Assembly: GCA_030248225.1 (NCBI GenBank)
Contig: JASANE010029400.1
Span: 1-31,173, forward strand
Source: Trileptium ribeirensis
Taxonomy: Eukaryota > Nematoda > Enoplea > Enoplida > Thoracostomopsidae
Length of the DNA: 31,173 nucleotides
Reading direction: 5' to 3'
In this document: piece after piece, positions 1-11,370 of the stretch
Layout of the letters: the number at the start of each line of letters is the position of its first letter
Position numbering within the stretch: the stretch's first letter is position 1
Notes under the pieces: model-generated
What the model was told of the DNA's origin: nothing
The model's database searches: none
The model's input: only the letters and a program-made list of their open reading frames with translations
Translations under genes and position numbers: made by a program

Positions 1-167
1 AGTTGTGAAATATAATTTGAAATATACGTGTATAAAAGTTTGAATAATAATGATAATTCTGGCGCCTTACACTATAAGTCTAGTATACAATAAATAATCT
101 TTCCAATCCACCCTCCTCTTAAACTACTCCAAAGCTCTCAAATGCTAGCGATGCAATTGTTAATAAT

Positions 168-597
168 TTACTTGTTTTTCCCCCATCCTCTTGTAATCAT
201 ACGATCCGGCCACGCAATTTCATTGAGCAAATCATTGCGAATCTGATGCTGAAACTTCTCTCCGGCACTGTAGTAATAAATCTTATAATCGCGCATGTGG
301 GCCTGGAAATCACAAAACCAGTATTGCGGATAGAAATGGTATACCCAAAGGTCGACTGATAATTGTCCCAAGTATTCTTCCTTTGGAAAACGTGATTCGT
401 TGGCCAGCGCGCGGGCATTAGCGTTGATAAAGCATGAGAGATCTCCGTCACAACCATGGCATAGGTTGTTGTCTTTTTCTAAGTCTGGTTTACGGACGTC
501 TCGAAAGCAGATATCCATAAAACCGGACAAGAATCGAGCGAATGGGTCACGAACGACCACCCATTTATGGAACGATGGATCAGCCCATATCATATTT
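168..597 (-). CDS. Sulfotransferase (Sulfotransfer_2-like), exon 2: 3' PAPS-binding motif and C-terminus
   Basis: Terminal exon of the gene that begins at 9617. The acceptor is ATAATTTCAG|A; one base completes the split Arg codon, then 142 codons run to TAA at 170-168. WVVVRDPFARFLSGF (residues 230-244) is the 3'-phosphate-binding motif of PAPS-dependent sulfotransferases, with Arg234 and Ser242 as the expected contacts. Next come a Cys-rich CHGCDGDLSCF (264-274) and FYPQYWFCDF, a pattern I associate with the nematode branch of the family. The 60-residue spacing between the two PAPS motifs is normal, so no exon need be missing. The protein ends in GWGKNK. I see no AATAAA in the 167 bases before the window edge. 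Family assignment is firm; substrate is not. Confidence 0.9.
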
Positions 598-1949
598 CTG
601 AAATTATAATTAAATAGTGTTTTTGTTCAGCAAGACTTGGAATTTCCAGCGTAATTTTGAGATTTTTACTTATTATAAAACTTCGTTTTAACAGTTACTA
701 AGAAGTTAGTTTTCTGTAAAAGCTTTCTTTTAACAGCTTATATCATTTCCTTGCAATTCATTTTGATTTTCTAAGATATGTATTTTAAGTGATTTCGTTA
801 TACAAACCAATTATGGGTTTACTTATTTTACTTAATGCAAAACGTTAACCCTTTTCAAAGTGAATTGGGATATTCCGAATGTTGTGTTAACTGAGTTTGT
901 CGTATACCGTTGGTTTGTACTTGTGGTGTTATGTGTTTGCTTTGTGAGCTTCCTTAACGAACCGGGCAAACGTTCTTGAAAATAGTTCAGTCATTTGCGC
1001 ATATGGCTCCCAATCATACAATTTTTGTTCAATTCTTGGCGCTTACTTGATACTGTAATTACTGAAAATAGTAGGATTCGCTAATTACTTTTTGCATGAA
1101 AGGATAATTCGGCAACAAACTTTGAGTACTGTAATTCATTAACTTTAAGATATGGCTATGCTCGTAAGTGCTATTATGTTACGGGCAACAATACGGATAA
1201 TCAGGGATTGCGATTCGATTACGATACATAAACGAAATCCATACGCCATAAAATATGCGAAATGAGAAAAATAGGACTTTGTTGCAAAAATTAACAAAAT
1301 TCTTTATTTAGCTGAGAGTTTTGAAAACTTACATTGTATAACTTGTAATTAATAAAATTATTTTGATTTTACAGTTAAACAATTTTTATAACTCAATAAC
1401 CAGTCGGCGGACTTGGTAAACACTTTCATACAGTGAATTTGAGACTACGCATATCCAGATGTAAGCATTTACATATGTATTCGCCTTTTCGTGATAAGGG
1501 TTTAAAACATACCTGGGGCTGAAATTACAGAAGTTTTGCTGTTATAGTGGGTAATTTGCGTGTTAGCAGAACGACGTGGACCAATTTTTGTATATATTTA
1601 TGGGTTAAGGTACGATACAATTACACTGGAAATAACATTGCGTAACCACGGATAAAAGTGTATAAGCAGCGGTATACGTGACATTACACGGCCATGTGGA
1701 AATAAAATAGGAAAAAATTCTTTCTTGGTACCTCTTGTAAACGTCTTTGCTTAAAATATTTAAAATTTCAGCATTAGCAAAACTCTGTTGGTTTTCGATA
1801 ACGCATGCTCGTTTAAATACTCGAAGCTACCACAAACCTTTCACAAGGCCTGCTGGATTATTTTTGAAATATTTTGGACCTTGTCAAAACCTGCATGGCC
1901 AGTTCGTAGCGGAACTCAGAAATTGTATCAAATTATCGTCCATAACTTG

Positions 1950-2300
1950 ATAATTAAAGATTTTAGACGGGACCGGAGGCTAGCCACATTTGTGTTTGCA
2001 GGATTGACATTTGGGGTGGAGAGAGGGATATAGAAAATTCATTAAAGATCGGTGTGTGCTATGTTATGTTTATGTTGAGTGCTTTATGTTTGAGTCTATT
2101 CTATGCGTATGCTACGCCTTTCGAGGGACACTTCGCAAGATTCGGAAAGTGTGATGTTTAAGCTTGAGGCAAAGTCTACTTAAACTTCAATATCATAAGT
2201 TGCCACATAGAAATCTGAAACTTAGGTGGTTGATTGGTGATGTCACTGGCATTACTCTAACATGCATTGGCGCCTCTATCACATCCTCCTCCCTGACACC
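1950..2300 (-). mobile_element. Possible Ty3/gypsy-type LTR fragment
   Basis: Read on the minus strand, a purine-rich tract (GGGAGGAGGA, plus 2284-2293) is followed directly by TGTGATAGAGGCGCC, starting at 2283 and running downward. A polypurine tract next to TG is how the 3' LTR of a Ty3/gypsy element begins. No gag or pol, second LTR or target duplication is visible, and the far end is a guess. It may be a solo or truncated LTR; chance is a real alternative. Confidence 0.22.
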
Positions 2301-5300
2301 CTATTTGATTCAAAGAGATTTTTCTTCATGGAGATTTGGTGGTACAGTCTGAGAAATTTTTTTTTTGCTTCAGCTGTGTACCATGTCGTCTATGGCTGAT
2401 TTTATCGGCATGGATAGTTCCGGGTCCAAATTTTTTTTACAACTTTTTATTTAACATTATTTCGCTTCAAACACAGTTTGTGTATTAATTTGTTTTAAAA
2501 TGCTTAGTATAAAATTTGTGTTGTATATATTATATAGCTAAAGCACAAAAAATAAAATTATAATGAGAGGACTCAGATTATTGATAGGAAAGTGGCCTAG
2601 GCCCCCGCAGCGGCACCCCGCCGAGATAGAGCTAGGAATCTCGAAAACAGCGCCACTGTTAGGATCTGCCTTTCTAATTTTGGGCGGCAAAAATGCGAAA
2701 ATAGTATTAAGTTTCATCTACGCTTCCGAAATATATATGCAGTGTTGAATAATATTGGACACGTGCGCTTCAACTCCGTCAGGAAATCTACTACGAAATG
2801 TAGGGCGAATTATGAACAAGTTTATCGGGGTTCTTCTGAATTAGACCGTCTCAAAAGAATTTAGTTACTCAACACAATTAATTTATGATCGTAATCGTAC
2901 GCTACTTAATGATTTTGGTAGAACTTCTTTAGTGAATATTAGGATGTGTACAACGTTTTATCGTAGCAAAAGCCCGTACTATAAATTTACTATAAGCAAC
3001 GGGCAAGATTGAAAACTCATCGGTCGTGAGCCTAATTTTATGGCTTCACTAGTAATGCGTTGATACTCCACGACGACTTTCGCTCCTCTTTGCCGGTCTT
3101 GAAATTCCATCACTCGATGAATGCAGCTAAGGCATACCTGTACCTTATATATCATAGGTGTCGACAGGAGGTAATGGTCACCCTCTTAAGATCTGACAAT
3201 ACTCCAAGCCACATTTACTTTTCCCCTGTTGGCTGGGCACCCCCACCCTCCCGCTAAAAACGTAGCCTAAAATTGGGGCAACGTCAGTTTAGGTACAACT
3301 GGCAAAAAAATTGGGTAAAATTTTCAAAAATATCGGGGGTCCACCCCTGGGAACCCTCGATGACTTGCCCCGCCGACAAATTACCGCTCGTACGCCGACG
3401 GACCTTAGTCACTTGTTAGCATGTATACATGTATATATAAACCTTCGAATCCTGCTTATATATGTATACATAAAGCAGTATAACTGTAGAAAATTGAACT
3501 CGGCCAAGCCACGTTTTTAGAGAAACCTGTTACAACAAGCTTATATTGCTTTAAAACTTTGACGAAAGTTCAGTATATCTAATAGTAAAAACATGGAGGT
3601 TGCAAAATTGCATATGCTTGTGATTCATGCTTGAGTAAACTTAAGCTTCGCCGCCTATAATCCTCCCTTGACACTATGTACGAAACGCTGTTACAGAACA
3701 AAACAAGCATTGCAATAGCCAATTCCAAATTCAAAATTTTCAGTGCGCGAACGCAGAGCCACTGAATACAAAACGGTGCAATTTATGTGCGCTAACATAA
3801 TGCACCTATTTAAACACGACTTCGTTTCACATCCACAGCGTGGTAACTCGCATACAACAATTTTTCGTTATGCTGACACATTTCGTTTTATTAATAATAC
3901 GTGCAGTTCGCAGACATCACATGTGATGTATAGCTTTAAAATACTAAACGGGTGAATTTTCGTTCGAATAATAAAATAAAAATTCTCCTGTTAAAATATC
4001 AGATTGTTACAAATTGGTTACTCCATGTTTTTGAGGTAATCGCTAATGGTCAAATATTTTGTTTCTTAACGTTTGAAATATGTTGGCCAAAACACTAATT
4101 CTGTTTTATGTAGACGGATAACTGGTGCACCGAACAAGCGATTGTCAATCGCTGATGACAGAAGATGATGTTGTGGACGCACCTTAAGTTTACTCGTGCA
4201 TTAGTCCAGTTAATTATAAAAAAGCAAAATATAAATTGTGACGAGCCAACAATCATTGGACCTTGTAACCGCATCACTAAGCAGTTGCGTACATGCGTTC
4301 CCAATCACTCCTTATTTGGTTTATGTAACATATGTATGCTTATTATGCAGCAATGTTATTTTACCACTGCGGTTTAAAGTTTTTGAATTTATGAGTAAGC
4401 CAAATCAAATGTCTCAAAATTAGTGTGCTATTTAAATTTAGATCTCAACAATTCCGTGCTGCTCCTTTATAACGAATGGTTAGAAAGTATATATTACTCG
4501 AAAACGATAGTTTGCGTTCATTCGGTCTATTTTGCAGTTGTTTTATTAACATGTTCACCAAAACTGCATTTTTCTGGCGTCGGGAACATTTGTAAATCAA
4601 CTATTCTTACGCGTTCAGTCAGATATTGAATCAGCTAATGTCCACCACGTTTCGAGGGAAATCCTAGCATCTTACCATTTATATTTTAATTGGGACCAAA
4701 ATAACGCGTAGGTGCTTTATGTGCTGAACCTATACTTAACGTGGTTCCTCTATGCTCTAGATCCTTGAATTGAAGGCTTTAACATCGGACGCAAGACACT
4801 TGTATATATAAAGTAGGTATGATACTTGATTTTTCAAAATTGTGTGCTTCCCAATGTGTGCCAGTTTTAAGTTTGTTGTAGTCGAGTTATAATTCAGGAC
4901 GGTTCAGGAATTCATGTAATGCTATAATTTTAAGTATATAAAGTTCTGGAGTATTGTACCAATGTATTCAAAAACTTTTATGAAAGAAGCATTCAAAACA
5001 GCTACTCAAAATGCTGCTGTTGGCTCTGTAACAAAAATCAAGAAATATAAATCAAAAACGGAACATTCTCAGGGTTGAACACGGTTTTATCCACTTCGTA
5101 TTGCCATGCACTACAGTACTTGGCCATCCAGTACATACATCTATAACGCGTAATTAAATGTGCAAGAGAAATTTTGGTGAGCTCCATGAATTAAAATATT
5201 TATTATCAACATAACACTTGAGCTTAGCTAGGCATAATTGCGTGCTTACCGTTCTAGCGGCGTTAGTTCCAACGAAAACCGACGATGGTAATTGTCGCAG

Positions 5301-5727
5301 CTTTTGATATTGTGAACGTGCATTGGATCTCGTCGAGTTTTAAGAAAACCGGTCAACGAAAAGTGAGTGAGACAAAACAGGGCTAAAAAATGTATTTATC
5401 TGTATAATTGTCATTGTTTTTCAGAGTGTATTTTTAGTTATTACACATATTTTTTGATGCTATGGTGTTCTGATTCCATATAGTACTTCTGTGCAGCAGG
5501 AATAATCCATTTATAACCAAAAATTATTAAATTAAAATAGAGAAGTCGGAAATACATTGTTAAAGCAATTTGTCTACGGCTCACAAATATACCTATCCAT
5601 AAATCCAGACCAAAGTGTAATATGAAGACGCTTTCGAATTGAACATATTAGTTTCTTAAAAAACGTCGGAAGGGTGTGTCCTATTGAATAAAAATAATGG
5701 TACCATAGATACTATGTACAGTAGACT

Positions 5728-6057
5728 ATGCGATTTCAGCACCCTACATTTAACAATGTTACAGAAAAGGTGAAAATAGCTAGGTGTAGTTTCAAATTAA
5801 TTAAGCAAGCTGATAGTTTCCCGTACACCATACCGTTGAAAGCTTCGAAAGAAGAGTTCGTGAATAAAACCTGTGCTATATGGGTCCATGCAGTGCGAAG
5901 TTTTCAATTATTACCTCTAACAAGAATATTCTGTGTTTCGAATTTCGCTGACAGATCATATGATAGTGTCCGCGATGCCATAAAACATTTAGAAAATACT
6001 GATGGTGTCCTGTACCCTATATTGTTAGCGGTGTTACGTAGGCTGCGCCTGAACTAA
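5728..6057 (+). CDS. Unassigned 109-codon open frame inside the sulfotransferase intron
   Basis: Open frame of 109 aa ending just before the 274-bp array. GATTTCAG|CAC at its start could be a splice acceptor, so the ATG may not be a real start. The composition is protein-like (for example SYDSVRDAIKHLENTDG near the C-terminus), but I recognise no family. By rough calculation for DNA of this base composition, a couple of frames this long are expected by chance in the window. It could be a retrocopy fragment, a nested exon or noise. Confidence 0.15.
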   Translation: MRFQHPTFNNVTEKVKIARCSFKLIKQADSFPYTIPLKASKEEFVNKTCAIWVHAVRSFQLLPLTRIFCVSNFADRSYDSVRDAIKHLENTDGVLYPILLAVLRRLRLN

Positions 6058-6140
6058 ACTTCCACATGGTGGGTTCTTCTTAACATGAAAATAGCATAAA
6101 TTCTGCGAGAACACGTTTACTGGAAAAATGATTAGGAGTG

Positions 6141-8059
6141 TATCGTGTTTAATAGGTAACTATAATATCAAAATATTTAAATAATATCGATAACTTAATG
6201 CCTAATCTCAATATGTTGGATATAACTATCACTTTGCCGTATACAGCTCAGCTGAATTATCTTTTTGTTTGACTCCCACCGAGTGGACTGCACTGCTACT
6301 TAACCTTGTCTCATAGCAGACAATTTTTTAACAGTTGTCGGTTTAAATATCGGATTGTGCACTGTCTGCAAAACTGGGATTTCTATGCATATATTACATG
6401 TAAGATTTCTGTTTTATCGTGTTTAATAGATAACTATAATATCAAAATATTTAAATAATATCGATAACTTAATGCCTAATCTCAATATGTTGGATATAAC
6501 TATCACTTTGCCGTATACAGCTCAGCTGAATTATCTTTTTGTTTGACCCCACCGAGTGGACTGCAGTGCTACTAAACCTTGTCTCATAGCAGAAAATTTT
6601 TTAACAGTTGTCGGTTTCAATATCGGATTGTGCACTGTCTGCAAAACTGGGATTTCTATGCATATATTACATGTAAGATTTCTGTTTTATCGTGTTTAAT
6701 AGATAACTATAATATAAAAATATTTAAGTAATATCGATAACTTAATGCCTAATCTCTATATGTTGGATATAACTATCACTTTGCCGTATACAGCTCAGCT
6801 GAATTATCTTTTTGTTTGACTCCCACCGAGTGGACTGCACTGCTACTTAACCTTGTCTCATAGCAGACAATTTTTTAACAGTTGTCGGTTTCAATATCGG
6901 ATTGTGCACTATCTGCAAAACTGGGATTTCTATGCATATATTACATGTAAGATTTCTGTTTTATCGTGTTTAATAGATAACTATAATATCAAAATATTTA
7001 AATAATATCGATAACTTAATGCCTAATCTCAATATGTTGGATATAACTATCACTTTGCCGTATACAGCTCAGCTGAATTATCTTTTTGTTTGACTCCCAC
7101 CGAGTGGACTGCACTGCTACTTAACCTTGTCTCATAGCAGACAATTTTTTAACAGTTGTCGGATTCAATATCGGATTGTGCACCGTCTGCAAAACTAGGA
7201 TTTCTATGCATATATTACGTGTAAGATTTCTGTTTTATCGTGGTTAATAGATAACTATAATATCAAAATATTTAAATAATATCGATAACTTAATGGCTAA
7301 TCTCAATATGTTGGATATAACTATCACTTTGCCGTATACAGCTCAGCTGAATTATCTTTTTGTTCGACTCCCACCGAGTGGACTGCACTGCTACTTAACC
7401 TTGTCTCATAGCAGACAATTTTTTAACAGTTGTCGGTTTAAATATCGGATTGTGCACTGTCTGCAAAACTGGGATTTCTATGCATATATTACATGTAAGA
7501 TTTCTGTTTTATCGTGGTTAATAGATAACTATAATATCAAAATATTTAAATAATATCGATAACTTAATGCCTAATCTCAATATGTTGGATATAACTATCA
7601 CTTTGCCGTATACAGCTCAGCTGAATTATCTTTTTGTTCGACTCCCACCGAGTGGACTGCACTGCTACTTAACCTTGTCTCATAGCAGACAATTTTTTAA
7701 CAGTTGTCGGTTTCAATATCGGATTGTGCACTGTCTGCAAAACTGGGATTTATATGCATATATTACATGTAAGAGTTCTGTTTTATCGTGTTTAATAGAT
7801 AACTATAATATCAAAATATTTAAATAATATCGATAACTTAATGCCTAATCTCAATATGTTGGATATAACTATCACTTTGCCGTATACAGCTCAGCTGAAT
7901 TATCTTTTCGATGACTCCCACCGAGTGGACTGCACTGCTACTTAACCTTGTCTCATAGCAGACAATTTTTTAACAGTTGTCGGCTTCAATATCGGATTGT
8001 GCACCGTCTGCAAAACTGGGATTTCTATGCATATATAACATGTAAGATTTCTGTTTTAT
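6141..8059. repeat. Tandem array, 7 copies of a 274-bp unit
   Basis: The landmark CGATAACTTAATG recurs at 6188, 6462, 6735, 7009, 7283, 7557 and 7831, a spacing of 273 or 274 bp. The array starts at TATCGTGTTTAAT (6141) and stops at CTGTTTTAT (8059), which is seven whole units. Copies differ at only a few bases each, so it is recently amplified or homogenised. Copies 5 and 6 carry TTCGAC where the others have TTTGAC, which removes a stop and opens an 86-codon frame in each. Because 274 is not a multiple of three and the frame breaks in the other copies, I do not call these genes. The unit contains GCTCAGCTGA and GGTTTAAATAT motifs but no recognisable Pol III boxes. Confidence 0.97.
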
Positions 8060-8964
8060 GAAAGCGGTTGAAATGCCAGAAGACAACTCTGCGTAGATCA
8101 ACCCCTGTGAAGACTGTTCAATGCCATTCAGTAAATTTTAATGAGTTTGGCTTTACTGCATCCTAGGCGCCGGCATGGAATATAATGACTTACAATTAAA
8201 ATTTCATTCTAAAATTCCATATTTAACAGAGAATTTTTAAGTGATAGGCAAACATTATTGTAAAACAAACATGTATACCTAGATTATGAAAATACTTGTA
8301 TTTCAATCAATTTTTTTGAAAATCTTTTTGCCTGCATATATATTGCGTAAAGGAGCGGTTTGAAGCTTTTCTATAAATTCTGCACGTTATTGCACCAGGG
8401 CGGTATCCGGCGGGACGAGGCGCTGGGGCGATGCATCTGCGGCACCATGTGTCTCCCACTTGAAGGATGACAAAAAGCGATGCATAAGGTTGTACACGAT
8501 ACATGTGGCTATGTCTCAGCTAGCAAACACCGTGCCGCTGTGGAGAAATTTCTGGCTATCAACCTGTATTTCAAGCGTTGTTTTTTCCACATGTAAGCGC
8601 GACTATTTGGATTTCATACTTTCAGCTAAATTTGCAGTCGCTTTTCATATGTTTTGTTAATTATAATTACGTACGAACTCAACTTGCAACATTGGCACAA
8701 AATACTAAACAAGCATCATATTAATATTTTGTACAAACATGTTACTGTGGTGCTATTCTGGCTGCTATATTGTGTTAGATCCGCTCGACCGCGACATTTG
8801 TGCTGACATTGCATTAGATCCTATCCGATAAAACCAAATATACAACTGCCGTGCACTATGTACATGTCGTCTGAATCGTGGTGCATTGCATAATCCGATT
8901 AGCATCTAATAACACTTTGCATATGTTATTGGATCAGATGAGATCGAACACATCGTGAAGCGAC
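8060..8964. other. Intron remainder, no supported feature
   Basis: About 900 bp between the satellite array and the exon 1 splice donor. A locally GC-rich patch near 8395-8460 opens short frames on both strands with no recognisable protein. I see no tRNA, inverted repeat or transposon end here. Confidence 0.4.
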
Positions 8965-9617
8965 CTTAACAGGATAAATATTGTGTAAAATATCTGCGAA
9001 GGACTGTGTATACTTTTAGTGAAGCCGCCTTGGTGATGACCCAAATTATTCGTATAAATTAACAACCCACCTTTAAACTGGGTATTACAATTCTTCGGAA
9101 TCAGACAGTAAAGCAACTTATTGCGTTCGTCAAACGTTGGAGGATGTGATCGAGCACCAATTGGAAACGAGTCTCGTCCAAACGGAGGCTTTATCGAATA
9201 CCGCCGAATTATATCGTGAAAATTTAAACTCTTCGCAACCTCATCGCTGTAAGTCACCGTTGATTTGTGCTTCAAAATTGCTCGCTTTTCTGATTTGCTT
9301 GCCTTAAGCAAAACTTTAATATCTGTCTCACTTGGATCGCTTTGAACGTCGCTGACAAGTTGGGCCCATTCTATTTTACGCTTTCCGTCACCGGTAAACG
9401 TAGAATTTTTATAGAATTGAGATTGAATAGTAAATGGGTTATTTTTTGAAAATGAATGAGATATTTCTGACTTCATTTTTGTATATTTAATCCCTGACTC
9501 GGCGGAAATATGGTCGTTGTGAATGTATCGCCCGGAATGAAGATGAAGTACTGAGATAAATATCAAAGTTGCACCACCACATGTACAAATGAGACGAAAG
9601 TCAGCGACCGTTACCAT
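8965..9617 (-). CDS. Sulfotransferase (Sulfotransfer_2-like), exon 1: membrane anchor and 5' PAPS loop
   Basis: First coding exon of a predicted Golgi type II carbohydrate sulfotransferase, which would move sulfate from PAPS to a glycan. The ATG at 9617-9615 is the first in-frame Met after an in-frame TAA; the codon just upstream is GTG. Residues 8-24 form a hydrophobic signal anchor (RLICTCGGATLIFISVL). A charged stem follows, with one N-glycosylation site (NST, residue 71). The motif YCLIPKNCNTQFKGGLL (residues 170-186) fits the 5'-phosphosulfate loop (PKxxxTxxKxxL) of this superfamily. The exon ends at TTAAG|GTCGCT in phase 2, after 217 codons plus 2 bases, which matches exon 2 exactly (AG|A gives Arg218). 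An alternative donor at AAAG|GTGGGT (9071) is phase 1 and would need a further exon. Joined length is 360 aa, usual for the family. The acceptor sugar is unknown. Confidence 0.87.
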
Positions 9618-9663
9618 CACGGGGTTTGACGTGAATGATTTAGCATATTTTTAAGTTAATATC

Positions 9664-9669
9664 TTTATA
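9664..9669 (-). promoter_or_regulatory. TATA-like motif upstream of the sulfotransferase ATG
   Basis: The minus strand reads TATAAA about 47-52 bases before the ATG at 9617. If used, transcription would start close to the ATG with a very short leader. Such motifs are frequent by chance in AT-rich DNA, so this is only a position to test. Confidence 0.2.
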
Positions 9670-9948
9670 TCAATTTCGGTCTGTTTATTACAAATTAATT
9701 GTCTATGAACTAATAATATTGCGTGATCACTAGAAATCAGATATTTGCTACACAGCCAGTAAACAAAAAATCACACATTGTACAAACAAACAAGCGTTAG
9801 TTCCGTGCAAACATCCATTTACTCGCATTTCATTCACGGTCTGTATTCTTAAAATTACCTTTGTGTAATTTTGCCTGCAGCTGATTTATATCCTATCCTT
9901 ACCCTCGATTTTCGCACTCTCAAATTGGGGTAAGGAAAAGAATAAAAA

Positions 9949-10165
9949 ATTATCCGAGAGTAATTTTTTACTCGCCAGTAAAATATATACTCCCAGGTAT
10001 GCTTATTTTACCCGTGAGTAATTTTATTTACCTGCAAGTAGTATTTTTTACCTGCGAGTAATTTTACCCTACCTGCAGGTAATTTTTTTATCTGAGGGTA
10101 ATTTTTCTCTACCCTTAGGTAATTTTGTCCTACCTAGAGTAATTTTGTTGTACCCGCAGGTAGTT
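9949..10165. repeat. Array of 11 palindromic TACCTGCAGGTA-like motifs at about 20-bp spacing
   Basis: Degenerate tandem array of a 20-bp unit, roughly TACCTGCGAGTAATTTTN. The GTA of successive units falls at 9960, 9978, 9997, 10018, 10038, 10058, 10079, 10098, 10119, 10139 and 10160, giving steps of 18-21 bp with a mean of 20. The best copy (10070-10081) is the perfect palindrome TACCTGCAGGTA. The palindromic core is kept better than the A/T linker. It lies about 330-550 bp upstream of the sulfotransferase ATG, so it could be a regulatory array or simply a minisatellite. CAGGTA/TACCTG is also the core E-box-like site bound by Snail and ZEB zinc-finger proteins; any link is inference. Confidence 0.85.
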
Positions 10166-10440
10166 TTCTTGGTGGAGTTACGCTAACGCTATCTAGCCTC
10201 CCCAGAAATAGCTAATATTTGTTATATACAGTAATATTGGGTCACCGAACAAGGATCTAACAGTTATTTTCATGGTGGGCCCACAGATAATCACAGCATA
10301 GAACCTTAGCTTTAAACCTAGCAGTATATAAACAATTATTACAAGATCGTTTTAGTTTAAATGTCAGATGGTATAGTGCTTAAGGAGTATGGATCTCACG
10401 CGGAGCTACGTTTTCAACCATTTCGTTTTGACCTTTTCAG

Positions 10441-10745
10441 TCCAATTTATTTCAAGTTACCTTTGTTAGTGTCTCCACCAAATTTCCAAATGTGACTACG
10501 GCCTCCAGCTATATCTCGTTGAACGGTATTAAGGCATCGGACTCCTTCCAAGACATCGTAATTCTAACAAGACAAGGTCTTGAGCCAGCGCCGTCCTGCT
10601 ATCATGTGATATTCGAAGGCTTCATTAACAGGGAATTTTTTCTGAGCCTTTTAAACCTGGATCCTGCGTGGTTGTTTAGTGGCAAATTTAGCTCAAAATT
10701 TCGTTCAATTTATATTATAAAATCTCCACGAGCTGAGCGGCAGTA
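10441..10745 (+). CDS. Candidate exon, unassigned extracellular-looking protein
   Basis: A strong acceptor (TTTTGACCTTTTCAG|TCC) is followed by an open frame to TAG at 10744-10746, just at a GTAAGAG that could be a phase-2 donor. The translation is protein-like: QVTFVSVSTKFPNVTTASSY, then LTRQGLEPAPSCYHVIFEGF, with an N-glycosylation site (NVT). It lies between the two TACCTGCAGGTA clusters, so it could belong to an element carrying them. I recognise no family. About 105 codons open is not rare by chance here; the acceptor and composition are the only support. Confidence 0.22.
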
Positions 10746-11370
10746 GTAAGAGTACATTTGTTGCATATTATTTAATCATGTAAGATACCTGCAGCGTGCA
10801 TATTATTAATGCAGATTTTGTAAATACCGCATAAGATATCACAAAACTATTTTTAGCCAAAAATTAAACCAAACGTATACTTAGCCTTGTATACTTGATA
10901 ATGGTAGGACTCATTCTGCAGAAAATTATTGCGCCAGTTTATATACATATTTGACTTAGCGTCTTATGAGATATGCGACAATTAACAGATTCGGAAAAGA
11001 CGTAAAATTTTTCAATAATATGCAATAAAATAATGGAAGAAGCAGCACGCTTTTAAACAAATACACGTCTTTTTGTGGCTGTTTTATTGTATCGATCTTT
11101 GTTACTAATCACTGATTCTTAAATCTAAAAATCAGACTGTCCCAATGCTTTGAGCTTTAACATATAAGGTCACAAACAATATTAACATATAAAATATATA
11201 ACACTAAAATTATGAAAGCGAGTTTAAAAAGATATATAAAACGACTAATCTGTCCTAGTAATTCAAGCTACATCGCTGAACAGCAGGTAGGCTAAATGCC
11301 TACTAGTATTCTAAAAAGAAGATAAAAATATAGCCATACTCTGGATTTAGAATACCACAAACATGACTCC

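Larger units (their letters stand above)
598..8964 (-). other. Large intron of the sulfotransferase gene
   Basis: GT (8964-8963) to AG (599-598) intron of 8,367 bp, inferred from two exons of one protein with matching phase. It contains the 274-bp tandem array, a possible LTR fragment near 2.3 kb, two GC-rich patches that look like dispersed repeat (about 2568-2700 and 3220-3410) and an isolated plus-strand open frame at 5728-6057. In 598-1700, 3540-5720 and 8060-8960 I see only AT-rich sequence with no supported feature. Confidence 0.75.

Noticed and set aside
1747..2033. Overlapping plus-strand frames of 67 and 81 codons
   Set aside because: Two frames overlap out of phase, neither with recognisable protein; the region may be LTR sequence.
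2563..2748. 61-codon plus-strand frame in a GC-rich patch
   Set aside because: The sequence has the look of dispersed repeat and the translation is arginine/proline-rich without motif.
2980..3187. Minus-strand 58-aa frame (VMEFQDRQRGAKVVVEYQRI within it)
   Set aside because: Protein-like but too short, no family match and no paired splice sites; the plus strand is open over the same bases.
3440..3455. CTTCGAATCCTG, resembling a tRNA B box
   Set aside because: No A box at the right distance and no cloverleaf could be folded around it.
4095..4629. Cluster of 61-70 codon frames on both strands
   Set aside because: Mutually overlapping, hydrophobic and cysteine-rich translations typical of AT-rich non-coding DNA.
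7293..7827. Two 86-aa plus-strand frames
   Set aside because: They are the 274-bp satellite unit read through a lost stop; five other copies carry TGA or other breaks and the unit is not a multiple of three.
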